A stretch of DNA of 64,000 nt from Lepidodermella squamata. Lineage: Eukaryota > Gastrotricha. The notes under the pieces were generated by a model. It worked only from the letters and a program-made list of their open reading frames with translations, was not told the origin of the DNA and made no database searches. Location of the stretch: the NCBI GenBank assembly GCA_047495785.1, contig JBLDXI010000024.1, forward strand, positions 620,001-684,000, read 5' to 3'. This document shows, one piece after another, positions 45,877 to 56,928 of this stretch; position 1 is the first letter of the stretch, and every line of letters begins with the position of its first letter. The translations under genes were made by a program, and so were the position numbers.

Positions 45877-46677
45877 ATGGCCAAAGATGGATGCGATGAC
45901 ACCGATTTGTTTTCTCTCCCTTCTTTGAGCGAAGATTTTTACGACTTGATTGATAGCGAAATCTCGAACATTCCGGCCTCATCACTGATGAACGATCCCG
46001 CCAGTCTGAACGCACTGAAAACTGAAATTGTAACAGCTGTGGAGAACAGTGTAAAACGGCATCTTGACAATTTTAAACGCGAAATGATTGAAGAAATTAG
46101 GAGTTTGTGCTCTACCCCGAGTACATCAAATTATGCTCCCGTAACCCGTTATCCCGAATCGCCTGCTGCAACACCTTCCTCCATTGTTTTCGAACACGCC
46201 GAACAGCGACCATCTACCTCCGCTGGCGTGCACCAAGCCGCCGGCTTTTCTACTGCAAGTAACAGCAAGCGTCCAGCTGCCTCTGTGGTCTCTTCGGACG
46301 ACGAAATCTCAGTTACCCCGAAAGCAGCAGCGAAAAAAGTGAAACGCCGCATTTTGCCATCCGACGATGAAGAAGCAAGCCGATCTGCTGACAAAAGTGA
46401 TGATGAATCTTCGGTTGATGCAGATCCGAGTGATTTACGAGGCAGCTCTGATTCTGCTGACGACGTGGTCTACGACGAGGATGATTTTATTGTGGCCGAC
46501 TCTGATGACCCAGAGCGTCCATGCAGCGGCGGTCGACTCAAAAAGCGGACGAAGAAACCCATGACGAGATCTACGCCTGTCAAACTTTATCGCTGCAGAA
46601 CCTGCGACCAGGCCTTTGATACACCACAGAAGTTGGGAGCTCATGCGCGGAAGCACGGAAAAGGCTTCTGCAAGTAG
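45877..46677 (+). CDS. Acidic nuclear protein with one C2H2 zinc finger
   Basis: A single exon of 266 residues from the ATG at 45877. Residues 1-75 are acidic and helical. The middle is Ser/Pro/Thr-rich with a basic cluster (KAAAKKVKRR) that could be a nuclear signal, then a long acidic Ser/Asp run with SDDE repeats like casein kinase 2 sites. The end carries one C2H2 finger, YRCRTCDQAFDTPQKLGAHARKH, at about 238-260, directly before the stop. A lone C-terminal finger does not define a family. A chromatin or transcription role is inferred only from composition. The upstream acceptor-like TAG at 45855 allows a leader exon in cis or trans. Confidence 0.75.
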   Translation: MAKDGCDDTDLFSLPSLSEDFYDLIDSEISNIPASSLMNDPASLNALKTEIVTAVENSVKRHLDNFKREMIEEIRSLCSTPSTSNYAPVTRYPESPAATPSSIVFEHAEQRPSTSAGVHQAAGFSTASNSKRPAASVVSSDDEISVTPKAAAKKVKRRILPSDDEEASRSADKSDDESSVDADPSDLRGSSDSADDVVYDEDDFIVADSDDPERPCSGGRLKKRTKKPMTRSTPVKLYRCRTCDQAFDTPQKLGAHARKHGKGFCK

Positions 46678-46820
46678 CTGCAAATTTGAATCCTTTATAT
46701 ACTAACGTAAATGTGTAAATAGTTGTTTTATGAGCTGTGCAAAATCAATCATCTGAGATCCGATTCATATATTTACCTAATTGTTTTCCGGTTTTAATAT
46801 AAAATAAAATGTTAATATAA

Positions 46821-47440
46821 ATGTCTGGTCCTGTTATTAATTTTCTAGGATTATTAATGGGTGGTCGAAAAGGTTTCTTGGAAAAAGTTTGGCTTGGCTG
46901 CAAAAAGAGGAAACGGTCATCGAAAGTAAAAACCGTTTCTAGCGGAAAACGCTTATCGACAAGCACAGGAAGAAGTGAAGCTTATTCCACTCCCCAGCCA
47001 AGTATTGCTGACCGAAGTGAAACCAGTCTGTTTTCGGAGTGTGGCTGTTAGAAAAAATTAAGTAATTAATTCCAAAATTTACAGGTGAATCTTTTCAAAG
47101 CTGCCAAGTATCAGTGAGCTCCCAGCAGTCCCGTGAAAGAAATCCGGCTTCAAAATCAGACCAATTTGGTGTTAACGAGGTCCTTGCAGCTGTTGATCAC
47201 CGTGACCCGCAGGCCTTACTTGAGTCAGTCAAGTGAGTACTCAAAATTAATTTTTTTTCCGTTCGAAATTGGCGTTACTTGTTTTTTTTCAGGAGTGAAT
47301 TGGAAAAACGAGTCGAATCGCAAAACCAGGAGGCGATGAGTGCATTCGCTGCATACGAAGAGGCTGCGAATTTATTGGAAAAAGAAAGTACCACCCTCCT
47401 CACATTCTGTCGCAAATTTAATGGCGAAAAGCAGAAATAA
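46821..47440 (+). CDS. Unrecognised 173-residue protein
   Basis: Three exons (46821-47046, 47085-47232, 47293-47440) join in frame with canonical GT-AG borders. The N-terminus has a short hydrophobic stretch (VINFLGLLMGG) followed by a strongly basic Lys/Arg/Ser region. The middle is polar. The C-terminal 60 residues form an amphipathic helix or short coiled coil (ELEKRVESQNQEAMSAFAAY, ANLLEKESTTLL). No domain is recognised. It lies 143 nt after the zinc-finger gene on the same strand and might share its transcript. The consistent splicing supports a real gene; its function is unknown. Confidence 0.6.
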
Positions 47441-47811
47441 CCAAAATTTATCCTTCTTTTCAAGTGCCTTTTTGTAACATTGCTGTTGATTCTTTACTGT
47501 TATTGGTTGAAATACTTTTTCTGAAAACTTACCTCAATTAACTGGCTTATTTTGCTCAAATGAATAAACTCGATTTATTACAACAATTAAAACTTTCATG
47601 TGATTGCCATTTTAAGGTGAATTGATTTAGGAGCTGCGTGGGTGGATTGACAGCAATTTTTACCGAGCAATCACGCAAATCGGTGCGAGTCATTTTATTT
47701 TTATAAATCAGGGTGACACTATTCTATCAGCATAGGTGGCGCTGAACTTTTTTATCCTCGTCAGATGAAACAAAAAATCACATCGTTTAATTAATCGGTA
47801 CCCCATTCATT
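47441..47811. other. Convergent 3' region, 173-aa gene and peptide gene B
   Basis: About 370 bp. From 47630 onward it is the 3' flank shared with the duplicate at 37290. No gene seen. Confidence 0.5.
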
Positions 47812-48140
47812 TCAGCTACGTCCAGACATGATGTCCTTTGCTCTTGACTGGGCCCAAATGTAAAAAGCACTCCTATTTTGACAAATCGACATCGAACCGA
47901 ATTCTCGCAAGCATTTTTCTAATCGCCGTTTCTAGATTCGGAGAAAATAAGATGATGAAAAAATATGTTATACAGGCTTCAACCTGTAATTGTTGTTGAA
48001 TTTCCTCCATCAATTGGTCGGCTTCCGCGTCATTTCCGCCGTTAGCTTGGGATCGCAGCAAAAGCTTCAGAATTCTTTCTGCCAATTAAAGATGAAAATC
48101 ATGTGAAGTTGAATCATTTGACCTAAAATTACTAACGGAT
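47630..48140. repeat. Segmental duplicate, copy 2 (pairs with 37290-37780)
   Basis: Covers exon 3, exon 2 border, the end of exon 1 and about 180 bp of 3' flank of peptide gene B. Same order and orientation as copy 1. Here the coding parts are intact, so this is the functional copy. Confidence 0.75.
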
Positions 48141-48257
48141 TTTTTCACTGTTTGCTTCGGTTGAGCCGTTTTGCCCGTCAACCAGCGGGTTGGCAAATAC
48201 TTGAATTTGAATGCTACCTAATACCAGAGCCAAGTAAAGCAATGCAAATTTGTCCAT
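47812..48257 (-). CDS. Secreted two-cysteine peptide precursor B (new family)
   Basis: Three exons on the minus strand (48257-48137, 48078-47984, 47931-47812) encode 111 residues. Residues 1-22 are a signal peptide (MDKFALLYLALVLG then IQIQVFA). A helical acidic propeptide with a run of Gln follows. The third exon starts exactly at KRRLEKC and encodes the conserved block: Cys, REFGSMSI, Cys, then SAFYIWAQSRAKDIM and the end GRS. The intron placed at the dibasic site means the presumed mature peptide has its own exon. A possible Gly-Arg amidation signal is near the C-terminus. It is 701 nt downstream of precursor C on the same strand. Function unknown; secretion and processing are inferred. 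Confidence 0.72.
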
Positions 48258-48417
48258 ATTTTTGTCTGCTGAAGCAAAATCCAACTTCAAGAAATACTTT
48301 ATAGGAGAATTGCATCTCCGTTGGGATTTTTATTCAATTTGACCGTGTTATCAAGAATTTACAGCACCCAAATGACGTTCCATTATACGGTAATTTTCAT
48401 TTCTTTTGTCCAATATA

Positions 48418-48654
48418 TTACATTTTCGCGCACTGGAAAAAGTTACCGCCACGCGGTCTGTAATTTTTAGGTGCGTTGCCATGACCATTTACCAGCATAT
48501 TGCGACTGCACGAAATTCGCCCCCGCAGATTGCGGAGACCATCAGATATTCCGGATTGATCCCATGGTAATAATTTGTATCTCACGTGGGCTTCAACTGG
48601 ATCGCTAAAATTAGTCATTTTCGCGTCAAAATATCGACGCTGCCAGAGCGTCAT
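48418..48654 (-). CDS. Hypothetical 78-residue frame between peptide genes B and C
   Basis: An uninterrupted ATG-to-stop frame on the minus strand. It has no signal peptide and no resemblance to the peptide family. The composition is coding-like, with a middle segment around KLLPWDQSGISDGLRN and a basic Gly-rich end with two Cys. Internal GTGAGA and TTACAG sites mean it might be spliced differently or be an exon of something else. I do not recognise it, and it could be chance. Confidence 0.3.
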   Translation of the reverse strand: MTLWQRRYFDAKMTNFSDPVEAHVRYKLLPWDQSGISDGLRNLRGRISCSRNMLVNGHGNAPKNYRPRGGNFFQCAKM

Positions 48655-48957
48655 TTATTAATCATTCAACAAAGCACAACTTTTGCTACTTAATTGCAAG
48701 TTCGGATAGTCGTCGATTTTCAGAATTTAACGATAAAAGAAAGATGAAATAATCCCTGCCTCTGGTGAAGTCGAATTGTAACCAGCGATCGGTAGATTTG
48801 AATAGAAATTTTGAAAAATGTATTGATTCAAAATTACAAAGGCTAAAACTCATCAAGAGCGTGAAATAAAAATCCTATGTGAGAGGCGACCAAATATGAC
48901 ATGTTGTAAAAAAATAAAAAATAGAAAAACTGCAGATACTAGGTACAGTCTAAATCA

Positions 48958-49390
48958 TCTAGTCAATTCTCCTCTCATGATTTCCTTGGCCAATGTTTGA
49001 GCCCAAATGTAGAATCCGATGCGGTGGTCGCATATTGCGTAGGATCCCAATGTTTCGATGCATTTCTCCATTCGTCTTTTCAGCAGTTCCAACTGAAGAG
49101 CGGCAGCCAAATTATCTAGCCCTTCAGAGCCTTTTCGTTTCAGAGTCATCGCTACAATTGAACCTGAGGAGAATGATATTGAAATACATTAGCAACTGCG
49201 GTTTGCTGATAAACTTACGTAGACGATCGATACCATGCGGAACCTTCCGCGCCTGAGGTTTGTTGCGGCCATTTGGTAAAACTATGTTATCGTCAGTATT
49301 ATTCCTGAAACTTATTTCGGTGATTGGAGCTGGAGAAACCACAGGGATGAAGGCGATTGCCAGAGACAAGAGTAAATTCAATCTGAGCAT
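48958..49390 (-). CDS. Secreted two-cysteine peptide precursor C (new family)
   Basis: Two exons on the minus strand (49390-49213 and 49158-48958, borders read from a GTAAGT donor and a CTCAG acceptor) encode about 125 residues. The signal peptide is MLRLNLLLSLAIAFIPVVS. A 40-residue variable segment follows, then a lysine-arginine cluster, a leucine-rich helix, and the family block from RRMEKC: two cysteines nine residues apart around IETLGSYAI, then GFYIWAQTLAKEIMRG and a short tail. The phase-1 intron is placed as in A and B. The conserved block is about as similar to A as to B. It is the most upstream member of the minus-strand pair C, B. Likely a secreted signalling or defence peptide, by inference only. 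Confidence 0.72.
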
Positions 49391-52095
49391 TATATTATTT
49401 AATTTTTCGCAGGAAAGGTGATTAATCTAAAATGAAAAGTCGTAGAGAAAATTCAGCTTGGCAAGAAATTCATTTTGATAAGCGCATGCGGGGTAGATCG
49501 ACAAATTCAACCTAGTTCAATGTTTCGTTATGATTAAAAGGAACGAAAATTGTCTACATTATCTGGGTGTTGGCAATATAACCAACCGCGAGTAGTAAAC
49601 ATATGACAGAAAACTTACATAATTTCATCGCTGCGAATCAATATTAATGAAAATTGCCGTGCAACCTAAATTTCCACGGGACAGCGCGCAGACGTGAAAT
49701 ATAATTAGATTAAAAGTTGTTAACTGAAAAACACAGGCAGCTATATGCTAGGATTGCATTTCAGCGGAAGCATCAGCGCGATTAAACGCGCATTTGTCCA
49801 GCGATGCCGCCATATAATTCTCAAAAAGATTAAAGAAATCATTACATCAGATCTCGAATCAGGTGATGCATGACCTCAGCACAAGTATAAGCTGCAACTA
49901 CCAGATAGCGCGATATAATGCATATCGGAAAGCTCACAAGTGCTACATCGTGACTCCAGATAAATGTAAAACCTTTCGTGGGCGATTGATGAGACAAGGT
50001 CCATGCTTAAGGCTTATGACATCATTCACATCAACTGAGAACTTGGCCGTAAATCAAACATGGGCGAATCAGGAAAAATCAACAGAGTACGCAGTAGTAT
50101 TTCTCGTAAACATGTTGCCCGATGCAGAGAAAGCGCAGAATTGCGCGATCGCGCAACAGGTCCATTCACAAAGATTCTTGAAATTTGCGCATTGTATCAG
50201 CGGAAATTGAATTCTTACTGACGAGACGAGAACTAATGGGGGAATAAATACAGCGTGGGTCAATTTTGAAAAAAAAATGTTCGATTTCTTTCTCAAGGCC
50301 TACTGATCGCAGCTTTCATTTCCCATTTGAGGAATTTGAGGACAACTCTTTTTTTTAATTTTACCTATTAAGGCATGAGGCATATCGATTAAAACTCCGC
50401 GGATAACGTTAAAAATTACGATGAAAAATTAAAAAAAAAACCAGCTACAGCCCAAAGTGTTACATACTAGTTTTTGCGTTTTTGTCCCAAATTTACCGGC
50501 TATACATTTATCAGTTATAGATTGACAGCAGGTTCCATCGCCAAATTGCTGTATTAACTCCGAGCGGTTGGCCGATTAATGCATGAATGAATAAAATTAA
50601 TGAGATGATTCATAACAATTATTATAAACGGGATTTCTCCTCAAATTTGAACCAAAAGCGATAGCTCATGTCAAAGAAACGTTTGAACCAGTTCAACATA
50701 GATCGGCAATATTAATTGATCGATTTTAGGCACTCAACCCTGGATCATTTTTGTAATGGAAGGATCCGCTAACAAGGTTATTTTCAGCATAAACTTTTCT
50801 CGATGAGTGCTTTCAAATGATATCTTATGGACTTCGAGATATGTTACCCTGTAAAGAGCTTCGACTGCCTGTTGTGTTCTCCGGTGAACTAGGCCGTCTA
50901 TTTTGCATGTAAAAATGCTCACTAAAATTTACACATGTCAAGCGGCCAAGTTACCCCACTTTGTCCCGGTCACTCCTACCTCAATAGCCTCGATTGATTT
51001 TATATCGGTTTTCGACCTGGGTTCAGTTAACTCGATATAGTTATAATTCGATATAAAATTTGTGGTTTTAAAAGTACCATAGTTCCATGGAACTATGCAT
51101 GCGCATGCTCGTTGAGCTAGCTTTGATAAACTGGGGTTCCGGCCAGTTATCCCACACCGTTTGTTTCGATCTGAATTAAGTTTACAATTTTTTGACAGGA
51201 TGAGAAAAAATGACTACAATTGTTGCGCAACAAAGGACCATTGCAGAATGCATATGATGATTAGTATGCATTGGATCGTCACATTTTTTCGCCAATTATT
51301 TTTTTTTTATTTCGTGTTTACTTTTTTCATCATTTGCGAAGTGATCAGGTGAGTCAGCACCTGTAACTTGTCGTGAGTCTGCTGTTAGCGTCGTATGACA
51401 CGCCGCTCGCGCCAGATTGGGCGGTACAGTGTTTATTTTGTCACAGCGGACGCGAGCACACAGCGGGTATTTTTATCGTCCATTTATGGCAATCTGTCGC
51501 CGGAGCACGTGGCTCATAGAGCGCGCTAAAGGCCCTTCTTGGCTGCTAATCCTTCAATGAGGCGGATGAACGGTGTCGCCCTAAATTATTTGATCGCTAA
51601 TAAACATCATCGCCCAAGATCCGCCTCTCGCTCGGCTAATCCGCGTCGAGAAACACCGCTCGATATCCGGGCTCGTGTGGCGCTCGACGTCCTATAAAAA
51701 CCATGCTGCACACATGTGACCAACTTTACGACTGAACAAATTTTTAGAGCTTCATCGCCGAGCTAGCACGCGTTCGCCTCCCTCCAAGTTCGACACGCGA
51801 CTACATAAATTTTTTGGCTAGCGCACGCGCCAATTTCTAAACACGGTCGATTCTTCAATTCTCGTAAAGAAAAAGTTGGTGTTTATGAAGTTATCGACGC
51901 GCGCGTTGTTAATTACGTCGTGTCACGCAAGTAACCGCGTCTTTATCGGCGTTTAGCACCTGCCGCCGGTTCCGTGATGTCTTTGAACGGCCAGGGCAGG
52001 CGCGCCTTGACGTTTGACAAGTTTTTCACCGCGGCTACATTGCCATTATTTTTATATAGACTTGCGATATTAACTGCTTTTAATTGTGTCGTGTT
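49391..52095. other. Gene-poor stretch upstream of bHLH gene
   Basis: About 2.7 kb. An open frame of 114 codons at 49866-50210 (+) is the only long one and is unrecognised. A perfect 20-bp palindrome lies at 51078-51097, followed by GCATGCGCATGC at 51097-51108. The last 600 bp are GC-richer and hold a TATA box. Probably regulatory DNA of the bHLH gene plus its 5' UTR. Confidence 0.45.
51693..51700 (+). promoter_or_regulatory. TATA box of the bHLH gene
   Basis: TATAAAAA lies 395 nt before the bHLH start codon within GC-richer sequence. It is the clearest core-promoter element in the window and implies a start site near 51725 and a 5' UTR of about 370 nt. Confidence 0.55.
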
Positions 52096-54067
52096 ATGGC
52101 CGCTTCGTCGACTTCGCAAACAGCGGCGCCATCTGCCGCCGGCGCGCCGTGGCAAAGCAGCACCGGCAGTGGCTCGTCGTCGTCATTCGAAGCGCGTCCA
52201 TCGTCGAACCCGTCTTCGTCGTACGCAACCACGCAACATCTGCTTAACATGAGCAACCAGCAGCAGTTGCTACCGCCTGTTTTTTCAACCTTCTCGTGCT
52301 CGATGATGAGCGGCCAGAGCTCGAGCGGCGACTCGTCGTTCCTCTCGTCGTCAGCGACCACCAGCCCGGGCAACTCTGGCGCCGGGCTCAATGTTCAAAC
52401 ACCCGACTACGGTTACTGGGGAAGCCCAGGCCAGGCCGGACTGTTCCCTATCAACAACCAACGGCAGGCAGCCGGTTTCATCAACTCGGCGTGGATGTAC
52501 CAGCAACAGCAACAACTGCCCAGTTTAAACCGCCAGTTTTTCAATCAAAATCGCCCGAATTCTGTACACCATTCGCAGCAGGAAAACACCCCGGCCGCGT
52601 CGGTTTCGCCGATTTTGTCCTGCGGCGGTTTTCAGTTGCCGTTGCCGGCGTCATGCCAACTTCCTCCCATCACCGGCCCTCTACAGCCGGTTCAGTTGTT
52701 CCAACATTCCCAACAAAACCAGGCTTTCCAGCTGCAACAAAACTCACCTCATGTTATCATGGCCGGCGCCCCAAATATCACACAAATGCCGTTAAATTTC
52801 AGTTCGGAAGTGATGGTAAGTGAATCAATTCGAATGATTATTCGAGTTACTGATTTTTTTTCATCAGACCGGCGCCGTGTCTCCGCAACCTCCCGTCGCC
52901 AACCGTCGCCGAGCGACTGCCGTTCGTGGACGCGGTCGCAAAGCCGCTATGGCTCCGCAGCAAGTTATCGAAGAATCACAGGCTGGTACGCCATCGGCTA
53001 GCGAAAGCCTGTGCGATGTCGGCATTGCTAATGGCCAGCCTTTGTTTTCGAGCCCAGCCGGCATTGTCCCTCTCCCGAGCACCGCCTTCCAAAATTTGTC
53101 GGCTGACGATGGCTCATTGGCCGCGACGGGTCTTGATGACAGCTCTCAGATGACGGCGAATGGCCGGCCGAAGCGCAAGCGCATTCTTAACAAGAAGCAA
53201 CGCCAGGCCGCTAATGTCAGGTTTGTAATTATAACCGATTTGATTCTCGAATTATTTCTTAATTTACGATATTTTTTCAGGGAGCGTAAGCGCATGTACA
53301 GCATTAATGACGCGTTTGAGGATCTGCGCCAGAAAATCCCGACCTTCCACTACGAAAAGCGCCTGAGCCGCATCGAGACGCTGCACCTGGCTATTCACTA
53401 CATCCGTTTTATGCGCCAATGTTTGGGCATGAAAAACCCGCCCCTGTCCGCGTCTGCTTCGAACAGCCGCGCCGGTCTGCTCGGCGTCGTCGATCTCAGC
53501 CGCAGCATCGGTATCGATAACCTCCCGAAGCACGCTGATGCAATGTTGAAGCCCGATGGCACCTGGGAGTCGCCGAACGCAGCGAACGGCGAACCGGCCT
53601 TTCTACCGCTTGCCCCTCTTCCGCCACCTCTGCCGAGCCAAACTCTACCATCGATGAGCTTCTCCGCGAACGATGCGAACACCGACTTCTACGCCGCCAT
53701 GAATCGCCTCGCCTGTGCGCCGCCGGCTCACCACCAGAATTCGATTTCATTTCAAACCACAGCCTCGTTCGAGCAACAGTCTAATCAACTGAGCCAGGGC
53801 GGCTACCTCCACCAGTACGGCGCCATTGAAAATGGAATGTCTCTCGTCGCTCAGTTGATGGTCGCTCAGCAACAACAGCAACAGCAAGCGACACAAAGCG
53901 AGCAGCAGCAACATAACGATGATGGTGAAGACGACTGTTCTCAAGATTTCGATGAATCGAATGAAAATGACGACGAGCAAGAAAGCAGTGGCGAAGATGC
54001 TGGTCACCAATCGAGCCCTTCCGAAGATAAATCGGATGTTGCGAACGTGCAGGTCTATTCTTATTGA
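52096..54067 (+). CDS. bHLH transcription factor, Fer3/Ptf1a group
   Basis: Exons 52096-52815, 52868-53220 and 53281-54067 give 619 residues. The first 350 residues are Ser/Gln/Pro-rich. Class A bHLH at about 352-405: basic region RQAANVRERKRM, helix 1 [16 protein letters not shown], and loop/helix 2 [21 protein letters not shown]. The [11 protein letters not shown] stretch is typical of Fer3, while QAANVRERxRMxSINDAFE is typical of Ptf1a, so I place it in that group without choosing. The C-terminal part has a CAG/CAA-coded Gln run and an acidic Asp/Glu/Ser end. Family members form dimers with E proteins and specify neurons, gut or endocrine cells. The protein is much longer than most members because of low-complexity flanks. 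An intron splits the basic region inside an Arg codon. Confidence 0.85.
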
Positions 54068-55149
54068 TGAATCATTCTCGCAGTTATTTCAGTTGAAAAT
54101 TATAAAAAAAATGCAATTATTCGTTGATTTATTATTATTGTGGCGAAAAGTAGTGTACTATGTGCCTATACGATCTATTATATTATTATTATATCATTTA
54201 TTTGGATTTGTCATCGGATTGCTCAACATCTTTTTAAAACGAAAACATTCCGTAAAAAACATCACCGCTTCTTTATTTTTAAATTTTAGCTGCTCTTCGA
54301 CAGGCGATTTTACGTGTATCGCGCCAAGATTGGTATAACGCGCCCGGCTTGTAGGGCGGATAAAAAGTACAATAATTATTCAACTTTATTATAAATAATT
54401 GCGACTGTTTTTATTTACCTATCAATTATTACTGATAATTATTTCTTTTCGGCTATAAACTCAAAAAGACGCGTCGTATTATTGTACGCTCGTCGGCAAA
54501 AACATAATTTTTTCCTACGTGAAAAACCTTCTCGCTGGGCAGCGTTAACCAACTTGCGCAGATTAGCTTGAGAATTTATTTGTATGACTATGCAGATTAT
54601 ATGAAAAAAAAATTGAAAAAATATTCTACCTTATACGTGTCTAGCATCTCGCCTTGTCGTTTTAAAGCTGTGAAACAGTTCGCACTTTTCTCTGATTCGG
54701 AGGAACTTGACTTGAATTAATCTTATTATTTCAGCCCAATTTTACCTTGTATGGCTCATGAGCCGCTTTACCTGGTACCTCAAAGATAGGTACCTTGTGT
54801 GGTTTAAACTGCTGAATCACGTGTACGAACGCTGCGTGTGTAAAACTCTTCGAAAATCCTGTCTTGTCTTACTTGAGACCAGAATTTCTTCCTTCTGGCA
54901 AATGATTTATTGCCCAATCTTGTTTTGTAACGTCCCCCTTGTAGCATTTATCGCCGTGAAATGCAAATCTGAAATGCGATGAATTTTTTGAAATAAAACG
55001 AGTTTTACACGCGAATCGAGAATGTTGCCTTTTACACACGATGATTATGATGATGAGAGGATCGGTTTATATGCCATCATACTGAGGCTTAGTTTTCTAG
55101 TAGTCGAAGTGCGCGACTAGGACTATAAGGCTCACCAAAAGCGCATACG
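54068..55149. other. Intergenic, bHLH to transporter
   Basis: About 1.1 kb of AT-rich DNA. It presumably includes the bHLH 3' UTR. No gene, RNA or repeat was supported. Confidence 0.45.
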
Positions 55150-56928
55150 ATGGGTTTCGCCGATATCAAGAAGGTTGTATCGATATCGATAGGATGGTCG
55201 GTTTACGCAAGCATATTTTTTATTCGTCGCCCTTTGACTATGGTATATTTTTGGGAAATACAGGCTATTTTCTAACTGTTTAATTTCAGGTCAAAGGTGA
55301 CCTTGATTACGATAAAGAATACTCCATCAGCCAACTTGGCTGGCTCGATTTTGTATTTCTTCTAGCGCTATTTTTCGGACAGGTATATCTTCATTATAAG
55401 CGTTAAGTATCTCTTTTTGCTATTTTGGCTTGGCAGGTGTTCTTTGAGAACGTGCTTTCGTTTCGATCGAGCCGTTTGAAGAAATCGCTACTTGCCTCAA
55501 CGCTGCTGGCATGTCTGCCAATCGTGAGTTTTTTGCGCATGCCGCTTTCCTTTGAAGATATTACCCTCGAACTGATTTATGTAAACAGACTATTTGCTTT
55601 CCACTACTCGGTTTATTTTACGGCCTGCTCAGCGAGTTTACGATATATTCAGGAATGCTCATCCTATTGGGTTTTTTCCAAGCATTCGCTTGGTCAGCCC
55701 TGTCCCGTATAGTCGGCCTTCATCTTCCGCCCGATGATACAAACAGCGCATTCGGAATCATCACAACATCGTCCCTCGCAGGGTCGATAGCCGGCATTTT
55801 TGTCACAGTTTACATACAATACACATTAGGATGGATGTTTGCTTACACAATTCCCGGAATTGTCAATGTAAGCTTTCTCTCAAATGTATTGAATTTCTCG
55901 CAAATATTGAAAAATATTTACCGCAGATTGTTTTAGCTTTTCTGGCGTTCATTTTCATGAGCGTACCGCAAGATCAAAAAACGCCGCAGTTTACGCGTAA
56001 TTTTAAAAAGAAAGTGTAAAAGTGACGCGAAAAATTAATACACTATATAGAACCTGCGATTATGATACCCTCGAAAACACTGGTCGTGCAGCTGTTTGGC
56101 ATCGTTAAAGTTCTCACTGTTTCCATGTCGATATTTGTTGTGCGGTTCATCCGCTTTGGTCTATACATGTGGGTCCCGTATTTTCTTCTAGACGAAGCGG
56201 TACATTCGCAACTCGTCGTCGGCATAGTGACACTGGCGTTTGATCTCGGTGGCTTTTTTGGCACGGCTTTCATCAACACGTTAGCCGAAAAGTTAGCATA
56301 TAAACCGCCTGAAGGCCATATTTTTGATAACATAAAAAAATTTCATTTTATAACGTAGAGTGTTCGGCCGGCGCATTGTTTTTTGTGTGCTTGTATGCAA
56401 CGTGTGGACCACGCTCGCTATTGGACTGTTCTACGCTTATTCATATAGCATTGGAGGAGCATTTTTGTGGCTTTGCCTCGCCGGGTTTGTCAACAGCGGT
56501 GCAGATTCTCTTCTTTGTAAGTATGAAGAGCTATATCATTGAATGATACTACACCTGCGCGAATAATTTTACGCGCCGGCCTTTCTCTAGCATGTGTTAT
56601 TACACTTCATCGTAACGTAATATTTGCCTGTTTTTTTCACTTACTTATACCTTATACCTTTTTCTGCGCTCTATTTGCAGCGGGGCCTCTGTCGGCCGAG
56701 ATCGGCGAAAACTTGGGCTTGTCAAACGTACTGCTTAGCTTCATCAACGCCGTCGGCGCACTCGGTGCCATTGTTGAAGGGCCGGTTTTTAGCTGGTTTC
56801 TGAAAACCGGTGGATGGTTAGCCGCTTTCTCAATGTGCGCGTCGCTATCCATTTTAGCCTCAGTCATTCCGCTACTATTCTTTCCGGGCGTGTTTCACGC
56901 GACCTCTTCCGCAGTTATTTGGCAATAA
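55150..56928 (+). CDS. Major facilitator transporter, SLC37 (sugar-phosphate exchanger)-like
   Basis: Eight exons (55150-55242, 55290-55382, 55437-55523, 55589-55867, 55927-55996, 56051-56291, 56359-56516, 56681-56928), 422 residues, the size of SLC37A4 (429). The chain is strongly hydrophobic with about 10-12 membrane segments. YASIFFIRRPLTM near the start resembles the YYFNRKTFSF region of SLC37A4. QLGWLDFVF, FQAFAWSALSR and FRFGLYMWVPYFL-type segments, DLGGFFGT and GRR at the middle loop follow MFS order. SLC37 proteins exchange glucose-6-phosphate or glycerol-3-phosphate for phosphate at the ER. Loops are shorter than usual. The splice chain needs GTGAGT at 55524 and GTAATT at 55997; other choices break the frame. 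Family assignment is likely, subfamily not. Confidence 0.62.

Noticed and set aside
36821-49390. Assignment of the two-Cys peptides to calcitonin/DH31, MCH, elevenin, relaxin or CRF-type hormones
   Set aside because: Cys spacing and flanking residues do not fit any of these. The leucine-rich helix only loosely resembles CRF-type peptides.
49866-50210. 114-codon plus-strand frame upstream of the bHLH gene
   Set aside because: ATG-initiated and not obviously random, but no match, no signal peptide and no joining exon. Left as part of the gene-poor stretch.
55524-55720. Apparent frameshift in the SLC37-like transporter
   Set aside because: A strong GTGAGT donor at 55524 and an AACAG acceptor at 55588 join exons in frame and restore the hydrophobic segment; no frameshift is needed.
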